Below, in pieces: positions 36,937 to 46,759 of a stretch of 64,000 bases of DNA. Source of the DNA: Aquarana catesbeiana (taxonomy: Eukaryota > Chordata > Amphibia > Anura > Ranidae); NCBI RefSeq assembly GCF_042186555.1, contig NC_133332.1:120769375-120833374 (forward strand), written 5' to 3'. Below the pieces are notes generated by a model. That model worked only from the letters and a program-made list of their open reading frames with translations. It had not been told where the DNA came from and did not search any database. Numbering within the stretch: the first letter of the stretch is position 1; every line of letters starts with the position of its first letter. The position numbers were made by a program, and so were the translations under genes.

Positions 36937-38343
36937 ATAAAAATTCAACAAGAACTGGAATTTTGGACATCGACACTGTGCTTCTTTCGGAGGCATGCCT
37001 CTCAGCCCAGGAGATAGGATGATTCTGATGCCAGTCTCTGGGGTTGGGGAGTCCATGATCTGAAGAAACAATTGCAAGGCCATTTGAGCGCTGTGAAGTG
37101 CAGACTCCCCAAATATCTTGAATGGAAGGAAGCCTTTTCTAGCATTGCAAGCCTTTCAGGTTCTTCAAGGGGGCTGAGTAAGATTGACAACAAGACAGTA
37201 GTAGCCTACATTGCCTGACAAGGGGACACGAAGTCTTTTCCTGTTACATCTTGCAAAGAAACTTTTTGTGGGACAGAGAACCACTTAGTCAGTTGAGGTT
37301 GGTCTTCTTGCCAGGGAAGCAAAATCAAATTATTGGTTAGGTTAGGCAGAATATTTATTAAACAAGTGCCTCATACCAATTTTTGCCCTATGGGGCGTTC
37401 CAGCAGTAGTTCTCAGGGAGACTTCATTGAACATGCAGCTTCTGATATTTGCAACAGGATACCAATGTAAAGACTCCGTCATACAATACGATAGGTTCAC
37501 AGTGCCATAGATTTTTCTGATTGATCTTTGTGTCTGGTCAAATGAAATCTTTTATGGCAAGGTCAGTAACAGCACCCCAATCTAATGAGACTACTTTTTA
37601 ATAGCCTGGCTATGGAATAGGCTACACTAGAGGTGCAAGCATTCTCATCTGAGGTTGTTCACACCTTGGTGACCCAAAGATCATCCGAGAACGCTGCATA
37701 TTAGAGGATATGAAAGAAGGTTGTTTTGTTTGCTCAGCAAAACCTTTCGTCCTGTGTTCGCTGCTCTAGCCAATATCCTTGACCTTTCACAGTCAGTGCT
37801 AGAGGTTGGTCTGTCATACAACTCTATTTAAGGTACAGATCTCTGCTTTATCTTTTCACAGGCTGCAGATGGGTGCAAAAGCCAGTGACCAGATGCTTCT
37901 TCCAGATGACAATCTATATGACCTTGAGGGAAATCCTTGTTCCCTCTGTGGGACTTAGGCTTGGAATTGAGAGCACCCTTTGCTCCAATGGTTTCATTTC
38001 CATTGAAGTACCTCATGGTAAAACTAGTTCTCCTGACAGCAACTACTGTACTTCAGACAGAAAGATGTTGAAGATTGCAACACTTTCCTGCATGGGCCCT
38101 TTGGTGTCTTTTTTTTTTTTACCAGAGATAGGGATACCACGTCTATCTCCAAAGTTAAATTTTAAAGTGGTATCCAGTTTCCAGAAAAACTGGGAAGTAG
38201 TCCCTCTGAGTTTTTGCACGAGAGTGCACAGCGGGGAAACTTCAGTTTTCTTACACATGGTCGAATTACTAACAGTGTCTCTTTTCATTTGTTTTCTCCC
38301 ACTCTATATTAGCTTTGGTATATCCCGTTGTGTGCTGATGTGA
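36937..38343 (+). pseudogene. DIRS 1 RNase H and tyrosine recombinase pieces, broken
   Basis: Directly after the retrocopy, DIRS pol resumes. DASLWGWGVHDL (about 37,020) and DNKTVVAYIA (about 37,185) correspond to the RNase H region of DIRS pol (usual forms DASLWGWGAH and DNTTVVAYI). Downstream, 37,880-38,340 holds a tyrosine-recombinase-like reading including PKLNFKVVSSFQKNWEVVPL. The recombinase would normally insert the circular DNA intermediate. Multiple stops and shifts are present. The split by the retrocopy places both halves in one element. Confidence 0.62.
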
Positions 38344-38604
38344 GGTGGGCCAGGAAAACAGAAAATTGTTATCAAATACTTACTGTAATTTTCCTTTCCT
38401 GGCCCATCCTCCCGTCAGCACAGGACTCCCTAGTAGGCTTTAGCAGGCCAAGTTATTGAGCATCTTAGGAGGAGGGGCTGTCTTTTATTCAGCTAGGTAC
38501 AGGTGGTCATGTGGGGTTCCAGGGGGGTGTTAACCCGTTGTGTGCTGACGTGAGGATGGGCCAGGAAAGGAAAATTACAGTAAGTATTTGATAACAATTT
38601 TCCG
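38320..38604. repeat. DIRS 1 internal complementary region and right inverted repeat
   Basis: 38,320-38,357 (GTGCTGATGTGAGGTGGGCC) is complementary to the outer part of the left terminal repeat. 38,359-38,420 (AATTGTTATCAAATACTTAC ... TCCCGTCAGCAC) is complementary to the outer part of the right terminal repeat (38,540-38,604). This head-to-tail joining of complements to both ends is the defining DIRS internal complementary region, used to circularise the cDNA. Between them lies 38,421-38,474 with no feature. Confidence 0.75.
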
Positions 38605-38641
38605 TTTTCACATAAAGCCAGGCAGGTTTGGACAGCTTGCC

Positions 38642-39510
38642 TTATCCCCTTCAGCCCCAGAAGGTTTTACCCCCTTAATGACCAGAGCACTTTTTGTGAT
38701 TCAGCACTGCGTCACTTTTACTAACAACTGCATGGTCGTGCAACATTGTACCCAAACAAATTTTTTTCCCACAAATAGAGCTTTCTTTTGGTGGTATTTG
38801 ATCACCTCTGTGGTTTTTATTTTTTGCTCTATAAACAAAAAAAGAGCGAAATTTTTGCTATAGTAAATATCCCACATAAAACAAATTTCTTCATCAGTTT
38901 AGGCCAATATGTATTCTTCTACATATTTTTGGTAAAGAAAATCTAAATAAGCGTATATTTATTGGTTTGTTCAAAAATTATAGCGTCTACAAAATAGGGA
39001 TTAGATTTATGGCATTATTATTATTATTTTTTTGGTAATGGCTGTGATCAGTGATTTTTATCAGGACTGCGACATTGCGTAGGACAGATCGGCCACTTTT
39101 GACACTTTTTTTGGGACCATTGACATTTATACAGCAATCAGAGCTAAAAATAGCCACTGATTACTATATAAATGTCACTGGCAGGGAAGGGGTTAACACT
39201 AGGGGGCAATCAAGGGGTTAACTGTGTTCTCTATGAGTGTTTCTAACTGTGGGGGTGGGGAGGTGGGCTTACTGGGACATGACAGAGATCACTGTTCCTG
39301 ACCACTGGGAACAGTGGATCCCTGTCATGTCCCCTGTCATAACGAGGAAATACCTTGTTTACATAGGCATCTCCCCGTTCTGCCTGTGTACAAGGCAATA
39401 ATCGCAGGCCGCTGGAGGACAGCAAGTCTTCCCGACACGCAGGCACACTCCCACAGCATACAGCCCGCCCACAACTGAGCCTGCGCGGCGGCCGGTCCTA
39501 AAGCGGTTAA
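38642..39510. mobile_element. TTAACCACTT-family element (0.87 kb) inside the Tc1
   Basis: Right end GGTCCTAAAGCGGTTAA with TTAA at 39,507; the left end is degraded (TTATCCCCTTCAGCCCC). Internally it shares CAGCACTGCGTC, ATAGAGCTTTCTTTTG, GGTGGTATTTGATCACCTC and AGCGTCTACAAA with the 8.48-kb element. A GGGGTTAAC motif pair lies at about 39,190-39,220. It has no coding sequence and interrupts the 3' part of the Tc1 at a TTAA. Confidence 0.72.
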
Positions 39511-39907
39511 TAAATGAAACCATCAATTGCACTGCATTTTGTATTTACTTATTTATTTTGTATTTGTATTATGTGTAATAATAATAAATGAGTCATTTAA
39601 GTGTGACAAATATGCAAAAAAATAAGAAATAATAAGAAAGAGGGCAAATACTTTTTCACACAACTGTAAGTGCGAACATTATATAAATTAAACTTGCGAG
39701 CTGCCGTGGTGGTTTTTAGAAAATGGATAATGATGTGTTCCAAAGAAAAAATATATAAAAAAAATATAAAAGTTAACAATAAAACCACAAAATCAGCTGC
39801 TATACACCCAATATGGCTTTCATACCAGCCACCACATCTATAAAATATGCTCTACTGTGTACAGCACTAATATAAAATAAATGTGAAATACAAAAAGCAC
39901 TTCTGTA

Positions 39908-41003
39908 TGTAGCACCCTCTAGTGTGCTAGAAGTGGTATGGTTAGTTTTTTGAGTAGGTAAATTTCCAAGCTGGCAGCCAAGCCTGGGTATGTGTGTTTT
40001 GATCTGGGTTGGGACTAACTCAGGCAGAGCTGGGTGGTTCACAGGCAGCATCACCAAGACCTCCCACTTCTTTCCAGAATGTTCTGGTATCTTCTGGAAG
40101 GGAAGGAGGAGAGGAGAGGTGGAGCTGCCTGGGGTATTGTGGGGAGCCCTGACCAATTCCCAACTTGGATTGGCAGGGGCAGGCCTCCTTAAATACCCAC
40201 GGTCAGCCCAGCTGGGGAGGAGTTGTTCGGGAGGAAACTGGAGATAGAGTGCTAGGCTGTAGTGGCCTTGGAGGGAGCTCCCCAGTCTGGGGGGGTGACC
40301 TTGGGTCTGGGCTCAGGTGCAGACGTGACTCTCTAAGAACATGTGGAGGTGTCCAGGACAGGAGGCATGGGAAGAGCAAGAGAGGACAGCAGGAGAGAGC
40401 ATTGCCGGGCAAGTCTCCAGGGAGGAACAACAAGTCGCAGCCGGGAAGGCTGGTGAGTGACACACAGTCAGGAGAGGACTGGGGAGGAACGCCTGAGAGG
40501 ACTGGGAGATTGCAGTCTGGGATGGGTGCAGAGCCAGTGGAGTGGACTGTGGTGACAAGGGCAGTGAAGAGAGGCAGTTGCAGCCAGGAGGGCTGGCAGG
40601 GCCTGAAGATGTGGTACTGGGCTCAGTAGCTTACATTTTTGCTACACCAAAGGGGCCTACAGTCCCTGCCTACAAAGGGCATTTGCTAAGGCCTGGCTGA
40701 ACCAGTGTCAGGTCTAAATCTCAGTGCTAGCTGGTCCTGGAAGTCTGCAAGCAAGTGTTGTGCTGGAGCTGAAGTGTGGAGGTGTATATACCGGAGGTGT
40801 ATATAGTTAGTCCCATATCTTTTTTGCCAATCAGTTGGTCTTCTCATGAATACCCCATCCTCACCCAAGTTAAATTTCCTCAATAAAAATACAAAGTCAA
40901 GGACTGGTTTTCTGCCTGAGAGTGAATGAGAACTGTGTGCCTGGTTGGGCAGAGTGACGGACGGACTGGAACACTCACCAGCCCTTACGAGGGTACCGCT
41001 ACA
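39908..41003 (+). mobile_element. Solo LTR (1.1 kb) with TGTA target duplication
   Basis: Starts TGTAGCACCCTCTAG and ends GGTACCGCTACA, with perfect TGTAGC/GCTACA ends. Flanked by a possible 4-bp duplication TGTA (39,904-39,907 and 41,004-41,007). A TATA-like CTTAAATACC lies near 40,190 and a polyadenylation signal CAATAAAAAT near 40,880, in the order expected for a plus-strand LTR. Open frames within are GC-rich shadows without recognised domains. No internal retroelement region accompanies it. Confidence 0.65.
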
Positions 41004-41378
41004 TGTATAATCTGTGTACTGTACTTCAAAGTTTCTCTTAATATCCTCTGTGCAGATTATTGCACCTCAATGTGCTTTTTACAACCACTCCAAATGTGAC
41101 CTCCACCAGGTGTACTCTCACCTCAGAGATATGACCTCACGTGCTATGTTTGGCTAGATGGCACTTATGGTCCCTTTATCTGGACCTTAGTTTATCCTTG
41201 ATAGTCCTCCACACTATGCTGCGCACCTCTTCCTTTTGCTCCACTGAGTTACATGCAATTAGAATGCTCGACATAGTGCTTATCTTTTTACAACTTTATT
41301 AATTTCCATAAAACCGCACCCACATTATTTAGGTGTACAATCGCACCAGATATATACAACTTGTATTAGTCTATCAAG
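41004..41378. other. Unclassified sequence
   Basis: About 375 bp between the solo LTR and the (TTCTA)n foldback; no gene, repeat or palindrome recognised. Confidence 0.35.
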
Positions 41379-42550
41379 TAGATGTGTGCAGTTTGTTTAG
41401 TTCCAAATTGAAATCCAGATGAACTTTCCATTTTCAGAAATTTGGATGTATCTGAATTTTTGCATTACATTAGTACCAAATTTAAACAAATCCGAAATAA
41501 GGAAAAAAAAATTTCGGATGAAATTCGAATTTAAATTGATTCAAATAGTTTTTGAATCAATTTTGAATAGCTTTCAAATTTGAAAAGTTTTTGATTTTTT
41601 TTTTTCCAATTTCCAAAGAGAATAACATAGAATAGTAAATAAAGGAATAATATAGAAAAAGTATAATAGAATAGAAAAGAATATAACAGAAAATAATAGA
41701 ATGGAATAGACACAAAAAAAAAGAATAAAAAAAGAATAGAATAAAATAGAAAGAATATCACCATCTTCCGAAATTCGAATTTCGAATAGAATAAATTCAA
41801 ATTTGAATAGAAAAGAACAGAATAGAAAATAAAATAGAATAGATAATAATAGAATAGAATAAACAAATAGAAAAAGAATAGAATTTAAAAAAAAGAATAG
41901 AAAGAATATAACCATTTCCCAAAATTAAAATAGAATCAATTCAAATTTGAATAGAATAGAAAATAGCTTAGCATAGGAAGAGGGTTTTATTCTTTCTATT
42001 CTATTATATGATATTGTTTTTAATCTTTCTATTCTGTTATTTTCTATTCTATTATCTATTCTTTTCTATTCTAATCAAATTCAAATTGATTCTATTTGAA
42101 TTTTGGGAAATGGTTATATTATTTCTATTCTATTCTATTGTTCGTTGAATTCTATTCTTTTGTATTCTATTCTTTTATATTCGAATTTCAGAAGATGATT
42201 ATATTCTTTCTATGTTATTCTATTCTGTTTCTATTCTATTCTGTTCTTTTATTTTCTATTTTGTTCTGTTTAACTCAATTATATTTTATGCTTTTATTTT
42301 CTGTTATATTCTTTTCTATTCTATTTTTTTCTATTCTATTCCTTTATTTTCTATTCTATTTTATTCTCTTTGAAAAGTAGAAAAAAAAAAAGCTTTTTGA
42401 ATTTGAAAACTATTCGAATTTGTAAAATTTGAATCGATTCGAATAAGAATAAACAAAACAAATTCCGAAAACTAATTAAATGGATTAAACAAATTTAACT
42501 AAACAAATTTATGTCAATAAACGGACCGAAACAAACCTAAGCAAATGTTT
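41379..42550. mobile_element. (GAATA)n/(TTCTA)n foldback element, 1.2 kb
   Basis: The left half (41,590-41,990) is a degenerate GAATA repeat and the right half (41,990-42,370) is the complementary TTCTA repeat, so the whole folds on itself. Outer sequences TAGATGTGTGCAGTTTGTTT and CCGAAACAAACC are also inverted. The family also has a half-copy at 2227-3004. It is composed almost wholly of A/T-rich repeat and has no coding sequence. Confidence 0.7.
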
Positions 42551-42611
42551 TCGTTTTGCACTATCTACTATCCAGCAGTATAGATTGGATTTATAGAACC
42601 TGTGCAGGGAT

Positions 42612-42900
42612 CATAAACAATTAACTCTATTACTGCAGTTCCGCGTTCCGGCCAGCATCGTGACGTCATCCATGGGTGTGCAGGAAGCTGTGCCTGCTGG
42701 GAGAACACAGTAATTTTTGTTAGTGGCTATAGCCACTGGCAATGATTGAATGTAAAAAATCCTACATGCTGGTTGTACCCAAGTTGATTGATGGTTCAAT
42801 TTGGGTACTATGAGCCTGCTCATAGATGTTTCGAATCTCGGCTGGTTCGGCAGGGACCGGCCGAGATTCGAACCATCTATGGCCGGCTTTACTTAACCTT
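42612..42900. repeat. Unclassified repeat with a GC-rich hairpin
   Basis: CATAGATGTTTCGAATCTCG and CGAGATTCGAACCATCTATG form a stem of about 26 bp around a short loop at 42,820-42,882. A second, weaker symmetry (GTGGCTATAGCCAC, 42,723-42,736) lies upstream. No coding sequence. Confidence 0.55.
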
Positions 42901-42978
42901 CTGCTAAAACTTTGCATTAGTACTGCTTAGAACATGAAGGAGAAACACCCCAAAAGCTTGTCCTGAAAATTTGGATGT

Positions 42979-43167
42979 TAGGCTGGCCATACATTATACA
43001 ATTTTCTTATTCAATTTTATTTTAGATTTACCTTCAACTATGGAGTGGAAGGGCCTGCCAGATTGCATACAAATTGAAAGTGTTTAGGTTTGACCTCATA
43101 TTACATGGTTTTGGCAAATCTAAAGGAAAATTCTACAAGAGAATTGTATAATGTATGGCCAGGCTTA
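42979..43167. mobile_element. MITE, 189 bp, 28-bp inverted ends
   Basis: TTAGGCTGGCCATACATTAT at the left and ATAATGTATGGCCAGGCTTA at the right are inverted, with an extension to TATACAATTTTCT/AGAGAATTGTATA. The flanking target could be TA or TTA, consistent with a Tc1/mariner or Harbinger-type MITE. No ORF. Confidence 0.8.
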
Positions 43168-43349
43168 GTGCAAATAATAAAAAAGTATCATGGACAGTAA
43201 ACAACGCATCCAAACAGAAAATGCAGAAGCATGTGAATAGCTAATTCTATATTTTATTAAAGAATGTTATTTTTCACTTGGAGTTCTTAAAGTAAATTCA
43301 TCATCTTTTAAAAACAAGTTAAATGTTCATTGCAATAGAAGAATGTTAA

Positions 43350-43632
43350 TACCCACCTGTCCTGCCATCCATTCCTGGAATCTTCATTTAAGAGCTATGG
43401 TCAGAAAAATCTTCACATCTGATAAACTTCCGGGAGTGTCAGATCCCTGGTCACCACTGAACGCTGTGGTTCCATCCACTGACCCCTACATTACTACAGA
43501 ACACAGTGGATGGAATTAAAGCAGGAACACATACATCCAACATTCCTGGAAGCACCAAATGTGAAGATTTTTTTAGTGGCTGTAGCACTTTACCAGAGCA
43601 AAGATTCCAGGAACAGGTGGTGGGTCAGATAA
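43350..43632. repeat. Imperfect 285-bp foldback
   Basis: CCTGTCCTGCCATCCATTCC and its imperfect complement near 43,605-43,630 (CCAGGAACAGGTGGTGGGTC) enclose further inverted blocks (AATCTTCACAT / ATGTGAAGATT; CCATCCACTG / CAGTGGATGG). Probably a decayed MITE. It lies just upstream of the duplicated exon segment. Confidence 0.5.
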
Positions 43633-43781
43633 GCATAAACATTTTTTTTCATAGCTGGGAACTTTTTTTTTCCATAACATAATCTGTTTAATCTGCAGTC
43701 CTTGGGACCTGTAGCAAGATCAAATGTTTTGCATCCACACCTTCCTAATTTGTTCATGATGTATTTGTTTTTCCATTTTAG

Positions 43782-43826
43782 CCAATGTGACAGTAATACC
43801 ATCCTCTCCCAAAACGACAACTATCA
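43782..43826 (+). CDS. Putative exon A1 of a mucin-like host gene
   Basis: A 45-nt exon with acceptor TTCCATTTTAG and donor GTGAGT. Read with a phase-1 start it encodes NVTVIPSSPKTTTI, rich in Thr, Ser and Pro, with one N-glycosylation sequon (NVT). The last base A joins the next exon's CC to give Thr. Length and both splice sites are conserved in copy B (57,707-57,751), with three base differences, two of them changing amino acids. Phase 1 at both ends makes it repeatable without a frame change, as in tandemly duplicated mucin or receptor exons. It is a candidate only; no upstream or terminal exon is seen. Confidence 0.55.
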
Positions 43827-43944
43827 GTGAGTACATTTCACCTTTTTTCCAGTAGTTTTTTTTATTTTTTATTGCTAAGGACATTTTTTTTGCAGCTATC
43901 CCTTCCACACCTAAATAGTTTGTGTATCTAATTTACTATTTCAG

Positions 43945-44001
43945 CCTATGTGACAGATAAACCATCTTCCACTGAAAAAACAACTTTTCAAACAATAACT
44001 A
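43945..44001 (+). CDS. Putative exon A2 of a mucin-like host gene
   Basis: A 57-nt exon with acceptor ACTATTTCAG and donor GTAAGT, phase 1 at both ends, encoding YVTDKPSSTEKTTFQTIT. It is similar in style to exon A1 (VT near the start, then Pro-Ser and Thr runs), suggesting both arose from one repeat unit. Copy B has the same length and sites (57,870-57,926). The intron between A1 and A2 is only 118 bp. A third acceptor-like site (TTTTTTTTGCAG, about 43,897) precedes IPSTPK and a stop in both copies, perhaps a decayed sister exon. Confidence 0.55.
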
Positions 44002-45039
44002 GTAAGTTCAACTTACTTCATCCTTGGTTATATTTTGTTATTGCTAAAGACACTTTTTTGCTTTTATGCCTAGTTGTTATCAGTATAATTCCACAAGAGA
44101 TGGACAATGGTAACATTTCAGAAGTGGTGATGAGGAAGATGATGATTATTATTATATTTAAATATGAAATTAAAGCCCAACTAAAAGTGCCTCTAATTGG
44201 CTTATTTCTTTCCCGTACATCACGGGACACAGAGCAGCCATATGCATTACTACCTGGATTTTACGCCACCTTTAGGTGAATGGACACTGGCTGAATAACC
44301 AAAACAGGAAGTCCCCCTCTATATAACCCCTCTCATACAGGAAGTACTCCAGTTTTTCTGCCAGTGTCTGAAAAGGTGGATGGCAGACATCCCAACCTGC
44401 AGAAACTCATTTCAGGGAGGTGACGCTTCGCACCCGCAAACGCCCCCCCCCAACCCCCGTGGCAAAATATTATTTAAATCACTTTTTCAATATTTTTGTC
44501 GCAGTGCTTCTGGGGAAGGGGGTGGGGGTGGAGGGTATGTGGACGGTGTCAGTAGTTTTTTTTATTTTTAATAATTGATTTTTTTTTACAATTTAATTTG
44601 TTTTTAATTTTTTTTCACAATGCTTTTTGGGGGGAGGGGGTTGGGGCAGTGGACAGTGTAGGTAGGGCAGGGGAGAGTAGTGTCAGTAGTTTTTTATTTT
44701 ATTTTATTTTTTTACACTTTTTCATTTTTTTAGAATTTTTTTTTTTTAAATAATTTTGGGGGCTTTGGTGAGATGTCAGGGGTCTAAACAGACCCCTGAC
44801 AATTTCCCTTTGAGACAGACAAAGGGACTGAGGACACACATTCCCCAGTCCCTTTCTCTGCACTAAAGATTAATGAACAGGAGACAGAGGCTCCTGTCCA
44901 TTCATAAACTGAGCAGAGTAAACAGTTTTACTCTGCTCATTTATCACAGGAGCGATCTCGCTCGCTGTGTCTATTCACTAGTTCCCCCCGCAGCCAGCAG
45001 GAGAGGAGAGGAGGGGAGCCGGCTGCGGGGGATGAGGGG

Positions 45040-45240
45040 GGCCAGAGGAGAACAAGGGGGTGCGGAGAAGGACATGGAGGGGGCCGGAGGAGAACAGGGG
45101 TGGAGAAGGACATGGAGGGGGCTAGAGGAGAACAGGGGTGGAGAAGGACATGGAGGGGGCCGGAGGAGAACGGGGGTGGAGAAGGACATGAAGGGGGCCG
45201 GAAGAGAACAGGGGCAGAGAAGGACATAGAGGTGGCCTGG
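45040..45240. repeat. 38-bp minisatellite, about five copies
   Basis: GGAGAAGGACATGGAGGGGG recurs at 45,064, 45,102, 45,140, 45,178 and about 45,215, each step 38 bp. Open frames rich in Glu/Gly or Ser/Pro across it are repeat artefacts. Confidence 0.9.
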
Positions 45241-45525
45241 GTGGAGCACACAGAGCAGCTGGGGATGATCGGTGCAGCTGGAGGGACAGGGATCTCCCTG
45301 TATAGCTTTTTAGCTTAGAAAAATGGTGTAACAACCGCGCTATAAGAACCAAAAACAAAATACAGAAAAAAAGAAAAAAAGGTGGTGGCGAGATGATTAA
45401 CACCCAACCAGCACTGAGGGAGCAGCGATAAATATGTACAACATCAATACACAAACATTGGAAAAAAGGATAAAATCGCGCTACCCTAAAAAATATTGGT
45501 GAATATGGCACACATGTGTATACAA

Positions 45526-46713
45526 AAACTGCGTGATAGATGTGGCATGTGTATAAAAACCAAAGCCAGTAGTGACCAAAAAAAAATTAATATATCATGC
45601 AAATGATCATGAAAAATAATAAAAATATTATTTGTAATTAATGTATGCAATAACAGATGACCAATGCTCGATGAACTAACAATATCCAATGATCAGTGGA
45701 CGGTGAACAAATTGCTACAATGAACACCAGTGAATAATAAATTGAAGTAGATTGAAGTCTATCAAAATATGAAAAAATTATATAAAGAGATTGGTGAAAC
45801 GATTAATGTCTTCAAATAGTGTGAAATTCACCACCAGAAGTCAACAGGAATGCACCCTTACCAGAATTCCATGGTCCCCCATTACAGAGGATCAGGGAAG
45901 GCATGTGTTGTGTTATACACCGGCTCCATGGAGCAGCAGGCAGACACCAGATGGTAGGAAGTCACTTACAGCGGCTCGGATCAGCGGGGAAAAGTCGTGG
46001 TACATAGGAGGGAATAAATGCTCGAATAGTGTAAAACCAACGATTGCTTATTAAAAAAAGAGGATAAAACACTTACAAGAATTAGATGTAAAAAAGTTAG
46101 AACGTCTGTTGCGCCGGCCGGAGCACAAAACAGACAGCCCGTTCCTGGTGGATAACGAGTGAAGTACGAGGTGACGTCAGCGCGTCGCTCCGCCCTACGC
46201 GTTTTGTAATAACTTATGTCGTCCAGGGGCATGGGCGGCACTGCGTCACCTCCTAAAATACAGACAAAGAGCGTGTCAAGCCTCGTTCCGAACCGACACA
46301 TGAATATACACATGTGTAATAGCGCAATAACAATACTCCCTATGTAGATGGAATCCAAACGTTCAGGTACAGCTAAAAGCATAGCCTGGAACGAATGCAT
46401 GAAGCAAGTAATTAAACCAAACTGGGTGTGCAAAGTCAATGTGAAATGTACTAAAAAATATATTGAAAATATTAAGAAAGGGGGGACGAGCGCAATGGCA
46501 AAACATCCCCCCACCCAGCGCAACGTACTCCAGTGTGTCCAAGGTGTCACTCCTAAATTTGGCTCAGACAACCTCTAGTGGTCAACTAAGATATTGAGTC
46601 AATCTAACTGAAAAACTGACCAAGGGCGCCCAGGGTTCTTTGAACTGGCTGGGATGATATACATCACCATAAACTGGAGCGCTCCAAGAACCTAAAACCA
46701 AAAAAAATGAAAA

Positions 46714-46759
<46 letters not shown>

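Larger units (their letters stand above)
23080..38604 (+). mobile_element. DIRS-type tyrosine-recombinase retrotransposon 1
   Basis: DIRS elements carry inverted terminal repeats and an internal complementary region rather than direct LTRs, and a tyrosine recombinase rather than an integrase. The left inverted repeat (23,080-23,170, ACCTCACGTCAGCAC ... AGCTGAATAAAAGACAG) is complementary to the right one (38,475-38,604). An internal complementary region lies at about 38,320-38,420. Between them lie RT (31,590-32,257), RNase H and recombinase pieces (36,937-38,343). Nested inside are an L1 (23,398-28,350) and a CAMK2G retrocopy (32,273-36,921). No target duplication is evident, as expected for DIRS. 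Confidence 0.78.
21862..39666 (+). mobile_element. Tc1 element split by a 15.5-kb DIRS and a TTAA element
   Basis: Left end CAGTTGTGTGAAAAAGTATT at 21,862 and complementary right end AATACTTTTTCACACAACTG at 39,647-39,666, each with a flanking TA. The Tc1 sequence is continuous from 21,862 to about 23,079. It resumes at about 38,605 (TTTTCACATAAAGCCAGGCA), is interrupted again at 38,642-39,510 and finishes at 39,511-39,666. The GGGGGCAATTACTTTTTC block after the transposase stop and the block at 38,605 are adjacent in standard Tc1 elements of this family. Reassembled it is about 1.4 kb. Confidence 0.85.
43636..44204 (+). repeat. Copy A of a duplicated host segment with two exons
   Basis: Matches 57,552-58,110 closely over its full length, including both exons and the intron between them. 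Its right part ends abruptly at about 44,204 where DIRS 2 begins, and the remainder appears after the DIRS from about 54,026 (TTCCTTGTTGGATAC). This shows the copy was complete before the insertion. Confidence 0.8.

Noticed and set aside
40165..40629. 154-codon Gly/Arg-rich frame and its antisense partners
   Set aside because: GC-rich stretch of a solo LTR; overlapping frames on both strands with no known domain.
44102..44160. Possible acidic terminal exon after CATTTCAG (reads SGDEEDDDYYYI)
   Set aside because: Its splice phase does not match the phase-1 exons upstream and the Asp/Tyr run comes from a GAT/TAT simple repeat.
44873..45251. Glu/Gly-rich and Ser/Pro-rich frames on both strands
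   Set aside because: Translations of a 38-bp minisatellite; they lack any domain and mirror each other.
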